Both the position numbers and the translations under genes were made by a program. DNA of 64,000 bases. It comes from Methylovulum psychrotolerans (GTDB lineage Bacteria; Pseudomonadota; Gammaproteobacteria; Methylococcales; Methylomonadaceae). The stretch spans positions 109,704-173,703 of the forward strand of contig NZ_PGFZ01000007.1 in assembly GCF_002923755.1 (NCBI RefSeq), written 5' to 3'. Shown here one piece after another: positions 19,093-28,489 of this stretch (positions within the stretch are counted from its first letter, which is position 1; each line of letters opens with the position of its first letter). The notes under the pieces are model-generated. The model was not told the origin of the DNA. It searched no databases and saw nothing but the letters and a program-made list of their open reading frames with translations.

Positions 19093-19980
19093 GTGGGCAG
19101 AATAGCCATTTTTACCGATGACCCAGGCTGGCACGGCAAACAGCTCCAACAGGCGTTTGCTGAGCGTGGGTTTGACAGCAAGTTTATCTCCCTAACCGAA
19201 TGCCGTTTGCGCATCGCCCCAGACCAACTGCCTGTGCTGATCCCTCAGTTTGAAAACGCTTTGCCGGATGCGGTTTTTGTGCGTGGCGTGCCCGGCGGGT
19301 CACTGGAAGAGGTGGTGCTGTATTTGGACATACTCCATGCCTTAAAAGTCTTGGCTATCCCGGTTTACAATAACGGCCATGCCATAGAGCGCAGTGTCGA
19401 TAAGGGTATGACCAGCTTTTTGTTGCACCATGCCGGTTTGCCGACTCCCTTAACGTGGGTATTGCGGGATAGGGAAGCGGCGTTGGCCTTGGCTGAGCAG
19501 GAATTAAGCAACGGTCATTTGCTGATCAGCAAGCCTTTGTTCGGCTCGCAAGGCGAAGGTATCCGCCGTTTGGAAAAAATGACCGACTTGTTCTGGTTAA
19601 CCGCCAGCCGGGGCGTGTACTATTTGCAGCGCTTTGTCGAATGTGCGGGCGAAGGCTTTTCTGACCATCGGGTGTTTGTGATTAATGGCCGCGCCGTTGC
19701 CGCCATGCAGCGGCGCGGTAAGTTCTGGCTGAATAATGTCGCGCGTGGGGCGAGTTGCGCCCCGGTCGTCCTCAATGCCGATTTGGCGGAGTTGGCGGTA
19801 AAAGCCGCTGAGGCGTTGGCGATGGACTACGCTGGGGTGGATATTATTGAAGACCGGGCAGGGCAGTACACCATCATCGAAGTCAACAGCATCCCGGCTT
19901 GGAAGGGCCTGCAAAGCGTCTGCGAGGTGAATATCGCCGCCTTACTGGCCGATGATTTGCTGGGCAGGTGCTTGGCTTGA
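19093..19980 (+). CDS. RimK-like ATP-grasp ligase of the H4MPT/fae cluster
   Basis: This 295-residue ATP-grasp protein has an N-terminal RIAIFTDDPGWHGKQLQQAF, then AIERSVDKGMTSFLLHHAGLPTP and LLISKPLFGSQGEGIRRL (ATP-lid region). It ends with FVINGRAVAAMQR and YTIIEVNSIPAWKGLQ (metal-binding Glu/Asn). RimK-type ligases add amino acids such as glutamate to carboxylates. In methylotrophs a protein of this kind is encoded near mch/fae and is needed for tetrahydromethanopterin-linked C1 metabolism; a role in making the cofactor side chain is inference. The start is a GTG without an obvious Shine-Dalgarno; there is no in-frame ATG upstream before a stop. Confidence 0.8.
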   Translation: MGRIAIFTDDPGWHGKQLQQAFAERGFDSKFISLTECRLRIAPDQLPVLIPQFENALPDAVFVRGVPGGSLEEVVLYLDILHALKVLAIPVYNNGHAIERSVDKGMTSFLLHHAGLPTPLTWVLRDREAALALAEQELSNGHLLISKPLFGSQGEGIRRLEKMTDLFWLTASRGVYYLQRFVECAGEGFSDHRVFVINGRAVAAMQRRGKFWLNNVARGASCAPVVLNADLAELAVKAAEALAMDYAGVDIIEDRAGQYTIIEVNSIPAWKGLQSVCEVNIAALLADDLLGRCLA

Positions 19981-20077
19981 CGGCTCTGCTTAGTTGCCCA
20001 AGCGGCCAATAAAGCCAGTTCTCTCCTTTAGGTTATTTCCCCTTAATGGCACAACGTTTTAATCCCCTCCTTAAATC

Positions 20078-20923
20078 ATGACTTTATCTCCCGCCCGTTT
20101 GGCAGCGTGTTACCGGCAAGCGTGTGAGCTTGAGTTGCAGGCGTTCAAGCCCGGCAATGTCAGTGTCTACGCGGATGGGCATGATATGACTGTCGCCGAT
20201 TTTCGCCTCAGTGCCGAGGTCAGTGCCGCGCCGTTATGCTGCCCTGATTACAGCTTAGGCGAGAAAATCTATTATGCCGTGAAGGCCACCCGCGCTGCCG
20301 TGGGCTGTAATACCAATTTAGGAATCATCCTCTTAGCCGCTCCCTTAGTGCAAGCGGTGCTGAACAACACAGGCCTGGGGCTGCGTGATGCCCTTAGGCA
20401 AGTGTTGGACAGCACCACGGTCAGCGATGCCGATTGGGTGTTCCGGGCTATAGCCCTTGCCGCCCCCGGCGGATTAGGTGAGGCCGAACAACAAGATGTG
20501 CATACTGGCGCGACCGTGACCCTAAAAGCCGCCATGCAGCTTGCCAGTGGCAAAGACCGCATAGCCCTGCAATACCTTACGGCTTATAAAGATATTTTTG
20601 ATTTTGCCTTACCAACCTACTATAATGGTAAAAATGTATGGAAAAGCAAAAGCTGGTCAGCGGTAGTGGTTTATACAACGATGTTAAGCCAATTTCCTGA
20701 CAGCCACATCGAAAGAAAATATGGTAACCAGTATTCCCAGATGATTAGGCAAACCATGGCGCGGCTCACCCAGGCGCTGGAAATCCCAGACCCTCAACAG
20801 GTGTTGCCTTTGCTTTACCAAACGGATGCGGCACTAAAAGCCCAACGAATAAATCCGGGCACCACAGCAGATATGACCGTAGCAACGTTGCTGGCGGTAC
20901 TTTTACAGGAAGAGTGGGCATGA
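20078..20923 (+). CDS. CitG/MdcB-like triphosphoribosyl-dephospho-CoA synthase family protein of the H4MPT cluster
   Basis: The 281-residue protein has the CitG-family landmarks KPGNVSVYADGHDM (about 25-38), CNTNLGIILLAAPL and DVHTGATVTLKAAM. True CitG makes a prosthetic-group precursor for citrate or malonate lyase, but none of those genes is here. In methylotrophs a CitG-like gene lies between the ATP-grasp gene and fae and is thought to act in tetrahydromethanopterin synthesis or function. The gene order here is the same. The exact reaction is unknown to me. It is about 100 bp upstream of fae. Confidence 0.78.
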   Translation: MTLSPARLAACYRQACELELQAFKPGNVSVYADGHDMTVADFRLSAEVSAAPLCCPDYSLGEKIYYAVKATRAAVGCNTNLGIILLAAPLVQAVLNNTGLGLRDALRQVLDSTTVSDADWVFRAIALAAPGGLGEAEQQDVHTGATVTLKAAMQLASGKDRIALQYLTAYKDIFDFALPTYYNGKNVWKSKSWSAVVVYTTMLSQFPDSHIERKYGNQYSQMIRQTMARLTQALEIPDPQQVLPLLYQTDAALKAQRINPGTTADMTVATLLAVLLQEEWA

Positions 20924-21028
20924 CTCTATCCATCAAGAATTTGTTTTCAAAGACAAATAACAAGACACAGACGGTGTCAAAATTCGCTTAAACCTTTCAA
21001 CCTTTTTCTTCACAGGGGAAAAACAAAA

Positions 21029-21547
21029 ATGGCAAAAATTACTAAATTGTGCGTTGGTGAATCATTAGTTGGCGACGGCAACGAAATCGCTCACATCGAC
21101 TTGATCATTGGCCCAAGAGGTTCAGCTGCTGAAACTGCTTTCGCAACTGCTTTGACTAACAACAAAGACGGTTTCTCTACTCTGTTGGCTGTTGTTGCTC
21201 CTAACCTGATGGTTAAACCTGCGACTATTTTGTTCAACAAAGTCACTATCAAAGGTTCTAAACAAGCCGTACAAATGTTTGGCCCAGCACAACGTGCTGT
21301 TGCTATGGCTGTTGCTGATTGTGTTGAAGACGGCACTATCCCAGCTGACGAAGCTGACGACCTGTTCATCTCTGTTGGTGTATTCATCCACTGGATGGCT
21401 GAAGACGACGCGAAAATTGAATCTTTCAACTACGCTGCAACTAAAGAAGCTCTGAAACGCGCTGTAGACGGTTCACCAACCGCTGCTGAAGTTGTTGCTG
21501 CTAAAAAAGACGCAAAACACCCATTCGCTGTTAACAACGAAGCGTAA
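21029..21547 (+). CDS. fae: formaldehyde-activating enzyme
   Basis: Fae catalyses condensation of formaldehyde with tetrahydromethanopterin to methylene-H4MPT, the entry to the H4MPT oxidation pathway and main formaldehyde detoxification in methylotrophs. At 172 residues it has the family length and opens [31 protein letters not shown]. It contains the proposed catalytic His in AHIDLIIG and the conserved [20 protein letters not shown] strong ribosome site (AGGGG) precedes the ATG. The uniform codon choice (many GCT, GTT, AAC, CTG) suggests high expression. A strong terminator follows. This gene is the best indicator of the organism's C1 lifestyle. Confidence 0.98.
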   Translation: MAKITKLCVGESLVGDGNEIAHIDLIIGPRGSAAETAFATALTNNKDGFSTLLAVVAPNLMVKPATILFNKVTIKGSKQAVQMFGPAQRAVAMAVADCVEDGTIPADEADDLFISVGVFIHWMAEDDAKIESFNYAATKEALKRAVDGSPTAAEVVAAKKDAKHPFAVNNEA

Positions 21548-21569
21548 GCTTTTTCGTTTAACGGATGTT

Positions 21570-21601
21570 AAAAATACCTCAGTCCGCTGGGGTATTTTTT
21601 T
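21570..21601 (+). terminator. rho-independent terminator of fae
   Basis: The stem AATACCTCAG / CTGGGGTATT (10 bp, one wobble) has a TCCG loop and is followed directly by a run of T. It starts about 25 bp after the fae stop. The A-rich side lets it act for the convergent gene as well. Confidence 0.85.
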
Positions 21602-21642
21602 GCCTTAAGGAAAGGGGGCGTAGGTCTCCTGCCCGCTGCCGC

Positions 21643-22344
21643 TTACGTCCTGTCTGTATTTAAGCTCAGCAAATCCCCCCGCCCAATCGCCCCCGAATGT
21701 AAAGCGCTCGCCACCAAGGCCTGCTTGATCCCTAACACGCTTAAGGCCTGCAAATCGGCCAAATTGCGCACCCCGCCCGCCGCAATAAAGCGGTGCTTGG
21801 GGTAAGTGTCACAAAACGCCCTAAGCCGCGCCATGTCCGGCCCTTGGTCGCTGCCCACCTTCGCCAAGGTCATAATAATAATGTCCTCAGGCCAATACTG
21901 CGCCCCTGCAAACAGTTCCGCCGCCCCCAACGCCTGCCCCGTCGGCGAATAATCCAAAGACAACACAAAACGCCCGCCAAACGCCTTTAACTCGCTAAGG
22001 GAGCCGTCGGTATAAGACTCGCTGCCCAGCACGGGCAGATAATTGCTATAAGGCGGTAAGTCTTGGGCGTGTTGATAGCCCTTATCCACCCAAAATGTTA
22101 GCTGCGGGAAAGCCGCCAGCACCTGCGCCAGTAACGCATCATGATGGCCTTGGCGGGTAATCGCGTCTAAATCGGCGATGTAAAAGGTGTCGAAATCAGC
22201 CAAGCTTAAGAAGGCTTCTAGGACGGCGAAAATATCCGCCGAGGGGCAGAGGGGGGAGTGGATGGGCTGGTAATGCGCCCGGTCGCCTTGTTTGGCGTGG
22301 ACGACTTGTTGGTTTTTTAGGTCTAGGACGGGGATGGGGGTCAT
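21643..22344 (-). CDS. HisA/HisF-like TIM-barrel protein of the H4MPT cluster
   Basis: The 233-residue protein resembles phosphoribosyl-isomerase barrels: PIPVLDLKNQQVVHAKQGDR at the N-terminus (HisA-like first strand), FYIADLDAI (strand 2-3), and FIAAGGVRNLADLQAL with ALVASALHSGAI at the C-terminus (phosphate-binding glycines). No other histidine genes are nearby. HisA-like proteins of unknown reaction are encoded beside fae in methylotroph H4MPT clusters, so a role in H4MPT metabolism is more likely than histidine synthesis. It is convergent with fae, sharing the terminator region. Confidence 0.75.
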   Translation of the reverse strand: MTPIPVLDLKNQQVVHAKQGDRAHYQPIHSPLCPSADIFAVLEAFLSLADFDTFYIADLDAITRQGHHDALLAQVLAAFPQLTFWVDKGYQHAQDLPPYSNYLPVLGSESYTDGSLSELKAFGGRFVLSLDYSPTGQALGAAELFAGAQYWPEDIIIMTLAKVGSDQGPDMARLRAFCDTYPKHRFIAAGGVRNLADLQALSVLGIKQALVASALHSGAIGRGDLLSLNTDRT

Positions 22345-22758
22345 GAGGCGATATAGTATTTTGGGTTACTGACTGACGTGATAAGCACTTAATCTATAAA
22401 GATATTTGTATTTTTCTGTTAACGGGTAACGTTGCCCCTGTTGTTGAATCCTAGCCAGAATAGCGATGTTTTGGGATAATCGTTGCGTTTGTATCTGGTG
22501 TTCTAGGCCGCTCAATGGGTTATTAAAACAACAGCATGAAATCAATGCGTAAGTAAGGCCTTACTGATTTTAGCTGCCCCAAAGGCCTGCTGGTAAATGC
22601 CAAATTTATTTCTTAGCTGTGAAGATACCGATAGGACTTTAGAGTTACCTAGGCCATTTGTCAATCATCGCTTATCCTACGCCTTTAGCCCGCACGAATG
22701 CGACACAGCTTCCGGTACTCTCGCGTTAGCCCTCTTACCCACTCAGGAACACCTGCTC
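22345..22758. other. intergenic region upstream of the DUF3313 lipoprotein gene
   Basis: About 410 bp. The DUF3313 frame is open back to 22597, but the signal peptide and ribosome site place the real start at 22759, so this stretch is treated as non-coding. It should hold the promoter of the leftward HisA-like gene and that of the lipoprotein gene; none could be defined. Confidence 0.4.
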
Positions 22759-23388
22759 ATGAGACTTGTTTTTTCTGTATCCGCGTTACCGCTACAACGT
22801 CCCTTAACCCTATTAGCGGTAGCGTTGCTTTCTGCCTGTGCTGCCCAAGAAACCACCCATACGGGTTTTTTAAGCCATTATGAGCAGTTGCAGCCGACTA
22901 AGGATAATGGCAGTGATTTGGTTTTTAAGGCGCAGCCGTTATCGAAATATGTCGCGTTTATGGTTGATGCGCCGGTGTATATGCCGGGGTCTAAGTCGGA
23001 TAAGGATGTCAGTGCGGAGGATGTGACGGAGATTAAGACCGAATTCCGGGAGGCGGCGATTGATGCGTTTTCCGAACGCTTCCATTATACGACTGAGCCT
23101 GGCCCTTATGTGCTACGGGTTAAGCTGGCGATTACCGGGATTGACAGGCCGCCGTATTGGTTTAAGGTGGGAAAGTTTTATATGGTGCCGCCGTTTGCTA
23201 ACGGTGGGGCGAGTAGTGAGGCGGAAGTGGTGGATGCGGTGACGGGGCAGCGGTTGGCGGCTTTGGCGACGTATCGGAATGCCGATCCGTTACATGGCGG
23301 GGTGTTGGGGTATTTTACCCGTTATGGCCATGCCAAAAGTGTGTTGGCGGGGCAGGCGGAACGGTTGTTGGCGTTGTTGCCTAAGTGA
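22759..23388 (+). CDS. DUF3313-type outer-membrane/periplasmic lipoprotein
   Basis: The 209-residue protein has a lipoprotein signal ending in the lipobox LLSAC (Cys about 27) and a body of the DUF3313 type: GFLSHYEQLQP right after the anchor, then YVAFMVDAPVYM, and the C-terminal EAEVVDAVTGQRLAALA. Function of the family is unknown. ATG 22759 is selected because AGGAA lies 9 bp upstream and it starts the signal peptide; the frame itself is open 54 codons further upstream. Confidence 0.8.
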   Translation: MRLVFSVSALPLQRPLTLLAVALLSACAAQETTHTGFLSHYEQLQPTKDNGSDLVFKAQPLSKYVAFMVDAPVYMPGSKSDKDVSAEDVTEIKTEFREAAIDAFSERFHYTTEPGPYVLRVKLAITGIDRPPYWFKVGKFYMVPPFANGGASSEAEVVDAVTGQRLAALATYRNADPLHGGVLGYFTRYGHAKSVLAGQAERLLALLPK

Positions 23389-23449
23389 GGTTGACGGCTT
23401 AAATCTACTGCTTAGGAACGTGCATAAAATAACCTCGGCATAAGCATTT

Positions 23450-23501
23450 TTGGAGCGCGGGCATCTTGCCCGCCCTTGCGGGCAAGATGCCCGCGCTCCA
23501 A
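23450..23501. repeat. perfect 24-bp hairpin repeat
   Basis: Arms 23450-23473 and 23478-23501 are perfectly complementary with a CCTT loop. The sequence is GC-rich (GCGCGGGCATCTTGCCCGC motif). It lies in the 247-bp gap between the DUF3313 gene and the convergent rarA. This is a REP-like dispersed palindrome or a bidirectional 3'-end structure; there is no T-run. Confidence 0.75.
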
Positions 23502-23635
23502 GCCGCGTACCTTTTAACGTTTGCCTACATTATTTCCTACCCATTCCTAAGCCACAAAGGCCTCTCATGGTTCGACAAGACTTACCGCGAGTAGCTCCTG
23601 TAGCTTGATCTTTTGCCCTTTGTTATCTCAACTTA

Positions 23636-24946
23636 TCAAAGCTTGCCCGCCTGCTTGTCCAGTTCCCTTAAGTGCTTGAGCTTTTCGCTGATTTTTATTT
23701 CCAGACCCCGGTTGACGGGTTCGTAGTAGCGGGTGTCGGGCAGTCCGTCGGGGAAGTAGTGTTCGCCGGCGGCGTAGGCTTCGGGTTCATTGTGGGCGTA
23801 GCGGTAGGCTTTGCCGTAGTCCAAGGCTTTCATCAATTTGGTGGGGGCGTTCCTTAAGTGGACGGGAACGGGCAAGCTGCCGTGTTGTCGGGCATCTTGC
23901 ATGGCGAGTTGGTAAGCTTTGTAGACGGCGTTGCTTTTCGGGGCGCAGGCTAGGTAGACCACGGCTTGGGCTAGGGTCAGTTCGCCTTCGGGGCTGCCTA
24001 GGCGTTCTTGGGCTTCCCAGGCGTTGATGGCGATTTGTAGGGCGCGGGGGTCGGCGTTGCCTATGTCTTCGGAGGCCATGCGGACGATGCGCCGGGATAG
24101 GTAAGTAAGGTCGCAGCCGCCATCAATCATGCGGCACAGCCAATATAAAGCGCCATCCGGCGAGCTGCCGCGCACGGCTTTGTGCAGGGCGGATATTTGG
24201 TTGTAAAACTCGTCGCCCTGTTGGTCGAAGCGGCGGACTCCGCCGGATAGGACTTCTTGGGCGATGTCAGAGCCTATATCGTGGCGTTGCTCTGCGCCCG
24301 CCAGTTCGACGGCGATTTCTAAGACGTTGAGCAGGCGGCGGGCATCGCCGTCGGCGGCTTGGGCAAATTGTTGCCGGACGGCGGTATCCATGGTGATATT
24401 GAGTGTGCCCAAGCCGCGTTCGGGGTCGCTGAGGGCTTGGGCTAAAACCTGTAGCAAGTCGTCGCTGCTGAGGGCGTTGAGGACGTAAACCCGGGCGCGG
24501 GACAGCAAGGCGTTGTTGAGGGCGAAGGAGGGGTTTTCGGTGGTCGCGCCGACAAAGTAGATGGTGCCGTCTTCGACATGCGGTAAGAAGGCATCTTGTT
24601 GGGCTTTGTTAAAGCGGTGCACTTCGTCGACAAACAGCACGGTGCGTTTGTTTTGGCTGTGTTGGAGTTTTTTAGCCTCGTCAACGGCGGCGCGGATGTC
24701 TTTTACGCCCGATAACACGGCGGATAGCGGCATTAACACGGCATCGGAGTGCTGGGCGATCAGGCGGGCGAGGGTGGTTTTGCCGGTGCCGGGCGGCCCC
24801 CAGAAAATCATCGAGTGCAAACGCCCGGACAAAATCGCTTCATACAGCGGTTTGCCGGGTTTGAGCAAATGCGCTTGGCCGATGTATTCGCCCAAGGCGC
24901 GTGGGCGCATACGGTCGGCTAGGGGTTGCAGGGCAGGTTCGAACAT
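23636..24946 (-). CDS. rarA: replication-associated recombination protein A (MgsA/RarA AAA+ ATPase)
   Basis: This clamp-loader-like AAA+ ATPase works at stalled or damaged replication forks. The 436 residues show LADRMRPRALGEYIGQAHLL, Walker A GPPGTGKTTLAR (about 50-61), Walker B VLFVDEVHRFNKAQQD, sensor-1 VGATTENPSFALNNALLSRARV, and the C-terminal tetramerisation domain with EDIGNADP. It is 5 bp downstream of lolA on the same strand, a conserved gammaproteobacterial pair. Confidence 0.96.
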   Translation of the reverse strand: MFEPALQPLADRMRPRALGEYIGQAHLLKPGKPLYEAILSGRLHSMIFWGPPGTGKTTLARLIAQHSDAVLMPLSAVLSGVKDIRAAVDEAKKLQHSQNKRTVLFVDEVHRFNKAQQDAFLPHVEDGTIYFVGATTENPSFALNNALLSRARVYVLNALSSDDLLQVLAQALSDPERGLGTLNITMDTAVRQQFAQAADGDARRLLNVLEIAVELAGAEQRHDIGSDIAQEVLSGGVRRFDQQGDEFYNQISALHKAVRGSSPDGALYWLCRMIDGGCDLTYLSRRIVRMASEDIGNADPRALQIAINAWEAQERLGSPEGELTLAQAVVYLACAPKSNAVYKAYQLAMQDARQHGSLPVPVHLRNAPTKLMKALDYGKAYRYAHNEPEAYAAGEHYFPDGLPDTRYYEPVNRGLEIKISEKLKHLRELDKQAGKL

Positions 24947-24951
24947 GGGGT

Positions 24952-25581
24952 TTATTCGGAAAACACGTCAACGCCTTTAGGGGCTTCAAATTTGAATAGG
25001 GTCGGGTTGATGGTCGGGTTGTGCTTGATATTGCTGAAGTAGATGCGGGTCAGTTGCCCGAAGTTATCGCTCAATTCCATGCCGCTCAAGTCGCCTTTTT
25101 CTAAGCCGATGGTCAGGTATTTGAAGCTGCTGTCCTGACTTTTCGGCAATAGCTTGATCCATTGCAGGTCGCCGTCCACACCTTGCTGTTCCATGGTGTA
25201 GTTGTCTTCCAGGACGATGTCGCCGCTCAGTAACAGGGCAGGGGTGGAGCCTACCGAGTCGCCCAGTTTTTTTACCGTGACTTGTTCGAGGTCGGTGTCG
25301 TAAAACCAGACTTTGCCGTCTGTAGAGATGATTTGTTGTTGGAAGGGTTTTTGGTAATCCCAGCGGAATTTGCCGGGGCGTTGCAGATAGAACACGCCAT
25401 AAGTGGTTTGCGCGGGGTTGCCCGCTTCGTTGATCAGCACTTGTTTAAAGTCGGCGGTAAGCGAGCGGGTTTTAGCCAAAAAGGTTTTCAGTTGTTCTAC
25501 GGGCTTGGCTTCGGCAAACGCGGCGGCGGGCAGGGCTAAGCTTAGGGCGATAATAGCGGTGCGGAAAAAGGCGGTCGTCAT
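24952..25581 (-). CDS. lolA: outer-membrane lipoprotein carrier protein LolA
   Basis: LolA is the periplasmic chaperone that ferries lipoproteins from LolCDE to LolB. The 209-residue precursor has a Sec signal peptide (cleavage after AFA, about residue 23), then VEQLKTFLAKTRSLTADFKQ and the conserved FYLQRPGKFRWDYQKPFQQ and IISTDGKVWFYDTDLEQV strands. It is directly upstream of rarA; ftsK, often found before lolA, is not adjacent here (mrcB is). Confidence 0.95.
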   Translation of the reverse strand: MTTAFFRTAIIALSLALPAAAFAEAKPVEQLKTFLAKTRSLTADFKQVLINEAGNPAQTTYGVFYLQRPGKFRWDYQKPFQQQIISTDGKVWFYDTDLEQVTVKKLGDSVGSTPALLLSGDIVLEDNYTMEQQGVDGDLQWIKLLPKSQDSSFKYLTIGLEKGDLSGMELSDNFGQLTRIYFSNIKHNPTINPTLFKFEAPKGVDVFSE

Positions 25582-25679
25582 TAGGCGGTTCTCGTTAAAA
25601 AAGGTGGCACGGGCGTTAGGTTAGCCGCCCGTTTTTTGGCTGGCGGGTCACGCCAGCCTGTTTCGGATGTCAAGGCTAT

Positions 25680-28031
25680 TTAATCGGGTATAAAGCGTTC
25701 AAATTGTTCGGTCCAGGGCTGTTCCTCTTCTTCTTCGGGTGCGGCTTCTGGGGCGGCCCGTTCACAGGTGCGCCGGGCCGGTTCGGAGCCGGCGATAAAG
25801 GGGTATTCGCGCCCCCGCCCGCAGGCATCGGCGGCGACCATGCGGATATTTTCCGGTTTGTTCAGCACCACAGGTTCGGTGGAGATTTGCCGCATTAACG
25901 CTAGCCAGACGGGTAATGCTCCGGTCGCCCCAGTCAGGCCTATCGGTTTGTTGTCATCGCGGCCGACCCAGACCACTGACAGAAAGTCGCCGGTATAGCC
26001 CGCGAACCAACTGTCTTTGGCATCGTTGGTGGTGCCGGTTTTGCCTGCCAGGCCGTAATCCTTTGGGAAGACTTTATAAGCGGGCGAGCCCGTACCTTCG
26101 CGCATGACTTCTTGCAGTATGGTGTTGACGATATAGGTCGCGTCGGGGTCGACGGTTTCCTTCACGTTAAACGGATAGCTTTGCAGGTGCTTGCCGTCGG
26201 TGGAAATGACCGCGCGGATGGTGGAGATGGGGGTCAAAAAACCGCCGCCCGCGATGGTTTGGTACATTTGCGTGACATCTAGCGGAGTCAGCCCGGAAGA
26301 GCCTAGGAGCATGGACGGGTAGAGGTCGATTTCTTTATTGATCCCCAGTTGTTTTAAGGTTTTGGCGGTTTTGGCTATGCCGATATCCATGCCGATGCGG
26401 ACGGTGGCGAGATTATACGACTTTGCCAGGGCTTTATGGAGAGGGACGCTGCCATGTTCGCGGTGGTCGTAGTTCTTCGGTATCCAGTCGCTGCCGCTTT
26501 GGCTGCGGACGACGATGGTGCTGTCGCTGATGGCGGTGGTGATGGTGTATTTTTTCGGGTTTTCCAGTGCGGTCAGGTAAATGGCAGGCTTGATTAATGA
26601 ACCGATGGGGCGCACGGCATCAAGGGCGCGGTTAAAGCCGCCTTCGGCGTTTTCGCGGCCACTGACTAAGGCGACAATTTCGCCGCTGTCTTTGCGGGTG
26701 ACGACGATGGCTGTTTGCAGGTCATTGGCTTTGGGTTGCTTTTCCAGTTCGCGCAATTTAACGGCGGCGGTCTTCTCGGCGGTTTCTTGGATTTGCGTAT
26801 CTAAGGTGGTGAAGATTTGCAGGCCTTCGGAGGTAAGGTCTTCCTCGTGATAGGCGGCCCTTAATTGCCGTTTGACCAGATCCAAAAAACCCGGATAGCG
26901 GTTGTTAGTGTGGTGTTTGCGCGGGATAACGCTTAAAGGCTTGGCTTTGGCATCCATCGCTTGGCGTTCGGTGATGAACTGTTGCTCGGCCATTTCGTCA
27001 AGGATGAGGTTGCGCCGTTGCAGGGCATGTTCGGGATAGCGGCGCGGATCGTATTCGGAGGGGCCGCGCACTAGGGCGACCAGCAAGGCCACTTGATCCA
27101 GAGGCAGGTCTTTTAAGCTGTTGCCGAAGTAAAATTCGCTGGCTAAGCCAAAGCCGTTGACGCTGTTCGGGCCGTCTTGGCCTAGGTAAATTTCGTTTAA
27201 ATAGGCTTCCAGAATGGCTTTTTTAGGGTAGCGGTATTCTAGGATAAAGGAGATGAAGATTTCCCTGACTTTGCGTTGCAAGCTGCGTTCGGAGGTTAAG
27301 AAAAAGTTTTTCGCCAATTGTTGGGTGATGGTGCTGCCGCCCTGCACCATGTAGCCGGTGCGCAGGTTGACCCACATGGCTCTGGCGACACCGCGCGGCG
27401 ATACGCCGAAATGGTTGTAAAAGTCACGGTCTTCCGAGGCCAGCAAGCCTTTAATGAGCGCGTCCGGGGCTTCTTCGAGCTTAATCAGGATACGGTCTTC
27501 TTTGATGGTGGGGTAGAAGTTACCGATTTGCACCGGATCCATGCGCAAGATGGGGATGTCTTTCAGCTCTTCGTTATCGCTGGCGGTCGCCAACGGCAAA
27601 ATGGATTCTATGCCGGTTTCGTTAAAACTGACAACGATGCTTTGGCTGTTTTGGGTATCGTCCCAGAAGGTGAATTGCCGCGTTTTGATACGGACTTGCT
27701 GCTTGTCCCGGCTGTAAGAGCCTTCTAACGATAGGCGCGGGTCTTTGCGGTAGTGCAAATTTTGCAGCAATTCTTCCAGTTTTTCCGCCGTTAAGCTGTA
27801 ACCTGGGTAAAGTTCGACCGGATCGGCGTAGACCCGCGCCGGCACCGCCCAGCGTTTGCCGTCAAATTGTTGGCGTACGTCGTAGTCGAGATAGGTCAGG
27901 TAGCTCATGAGGGCGAAGCCGCTGGCGGCGCAACTGACCAATAAAAGATGTCTAAACCAATGCGGGCGGTTTTTTTTGGGTTTCTTTTTGTTTGCGTAGC
28001 GGACGCGGTTTTTAGTGGGTTTTTCTGCCAT
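25680..28031 (-). CDS. mrcB: penicillin-binding protein 1B (bifunctional glycosyltransferase/transpeptidase)
   Basis: This class A PBP has 783 residues. A basic cytoplasmic tail (about 1-28) is followed by one membrane helix (HLLLVSCAASGFALMSYL) and a UvrB-like UB2H-type region before the GT51 glycosyltransferase. The GT51 domain has the catalytic Glu in LLASEDRDFYNHFG, then QGGSTITQQLAKN and the second Glu block EAYLNEIYLGQ. The transpeptidase motifs are SLIK (SxxK), SYN (SxN) and KTGTTND (KTG). It polymerises and cross-links peptidoglycan. The presence of the UB2H-like region and length point to PBP1B rather than PBP1A. Confidence 0.93.
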   Translation of the reverse strand: MAEKPTKNRVRYANKKKPKKNRPHWFRHLLLVSCAASGFALMSYLTYLDYDVRQQFDGKRWAVPARVYADPVELYPGYSLTAEKLEELLQNLHYRKDPRLSLEGSYSRDKQQVRIKTRQFTFWDDTQNSQSIVVSFNETGIESILPLATASDNEELKDIPILRMDPVQIGNFYPTIKEDRILIKLEEAPDALIKGLLASEDRDFYNHFGVSPRGVARAMWVNLRTGYMVQGGSTITQQLAKNFFLTSERSLQRKVREIFISFILEYRYPKKAILEAYLNEIYLGQDGPNSVNGFGLASEFYFGNSLKDLPLDQVALLVALVRGPSEYDPRRYPEHALQRRNLILDEMAEQQFITERQAMDAKAKPLSVIPRKHHTNNRYPGFLDLVKRQLRAAYHEEDLTSEGLQIFTTLDTQIQETAEKTAAVKLRELEKQPKANDLQTAIVVTRKDSGEIVALVSGRENAEGGFNRALDAVRPIGSLIKPAIYLTALENPKKYTITTAISDSTIVVRSQSGSDWIPKNYDHREHGSVPLHKALAKSYNLATVRIGMDIGIAKTAKTLKQLGINKEIDLYPSMLLGSSGLTPLDVTQMYQTIAGGGFLTPISTIRAVISTDGKHLQSYPFNVKETVDPDATYIVNTILQEVMREGTGSPAYKVFPKDYGLAGKTGTTNDAKDSWFAGYTGDFLSVVWVGRDDNKPIGLTGATGALPVWLALMRQISTEPVVLNKPENIRMVAADACGRGREYPFIAGSEPARRTCERAAPEAAPEEEEEQPWTEQFERFIPD

Positions 28032-28489
28032 GACACCTGGTGCTGAAAGGGGTTTTATTATCTATGCCGTTCATTATACACGGATAATGGGGTAACTAGA
28101 GGGCTGATGATGGCAGGGGTAGCTTAACGTTGGCTGAAGCGGTGTTGCCTGTCAGGTTTATTGGCGCATGTTGCTTCGTTGTCATGCTTTACCTAAGCCC
28201 TTGTTTATAGAGCCGTCGCCCAACCTTTTTCATTAGGGCTGGGAGGCGGGTTTTTATGTAGCGTTTTGTTTTTTATCTGTTTAACGGTTTTTTTTATCGT
28301 CTGTGTTCTGAATGGGGTGTTTTAAGGTAAAAAAGGCGGGTGGCCAGTAAAACGGCTAAGATTAGCATTTGTATCCGGTCAAATCACTATCAATTTACTG
28401 CAATTTTTGCCGCAATCAGATATAATCTCATATTAAACAAACATTTCCCCCGCGCATTCGCGCTTTCTCTATTCCAACAAGGTAAATCC
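28032..28489. other. divergent intergenic region mrcB / DEAD-box helicase with -10-like box
   Basis: About 460 bp without a gene. A perfect TATAAT at 28421-28426 lies 64 bp before the helicase ATG and could be its -10; the -35 side (around 28398) is weak. The helicase frame is open back to 28340, but the helicase N-terminus starts only at 28490. Long untranslated leaders are typical of CsdA-type cold-shock genes. Confidence 0.4.
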
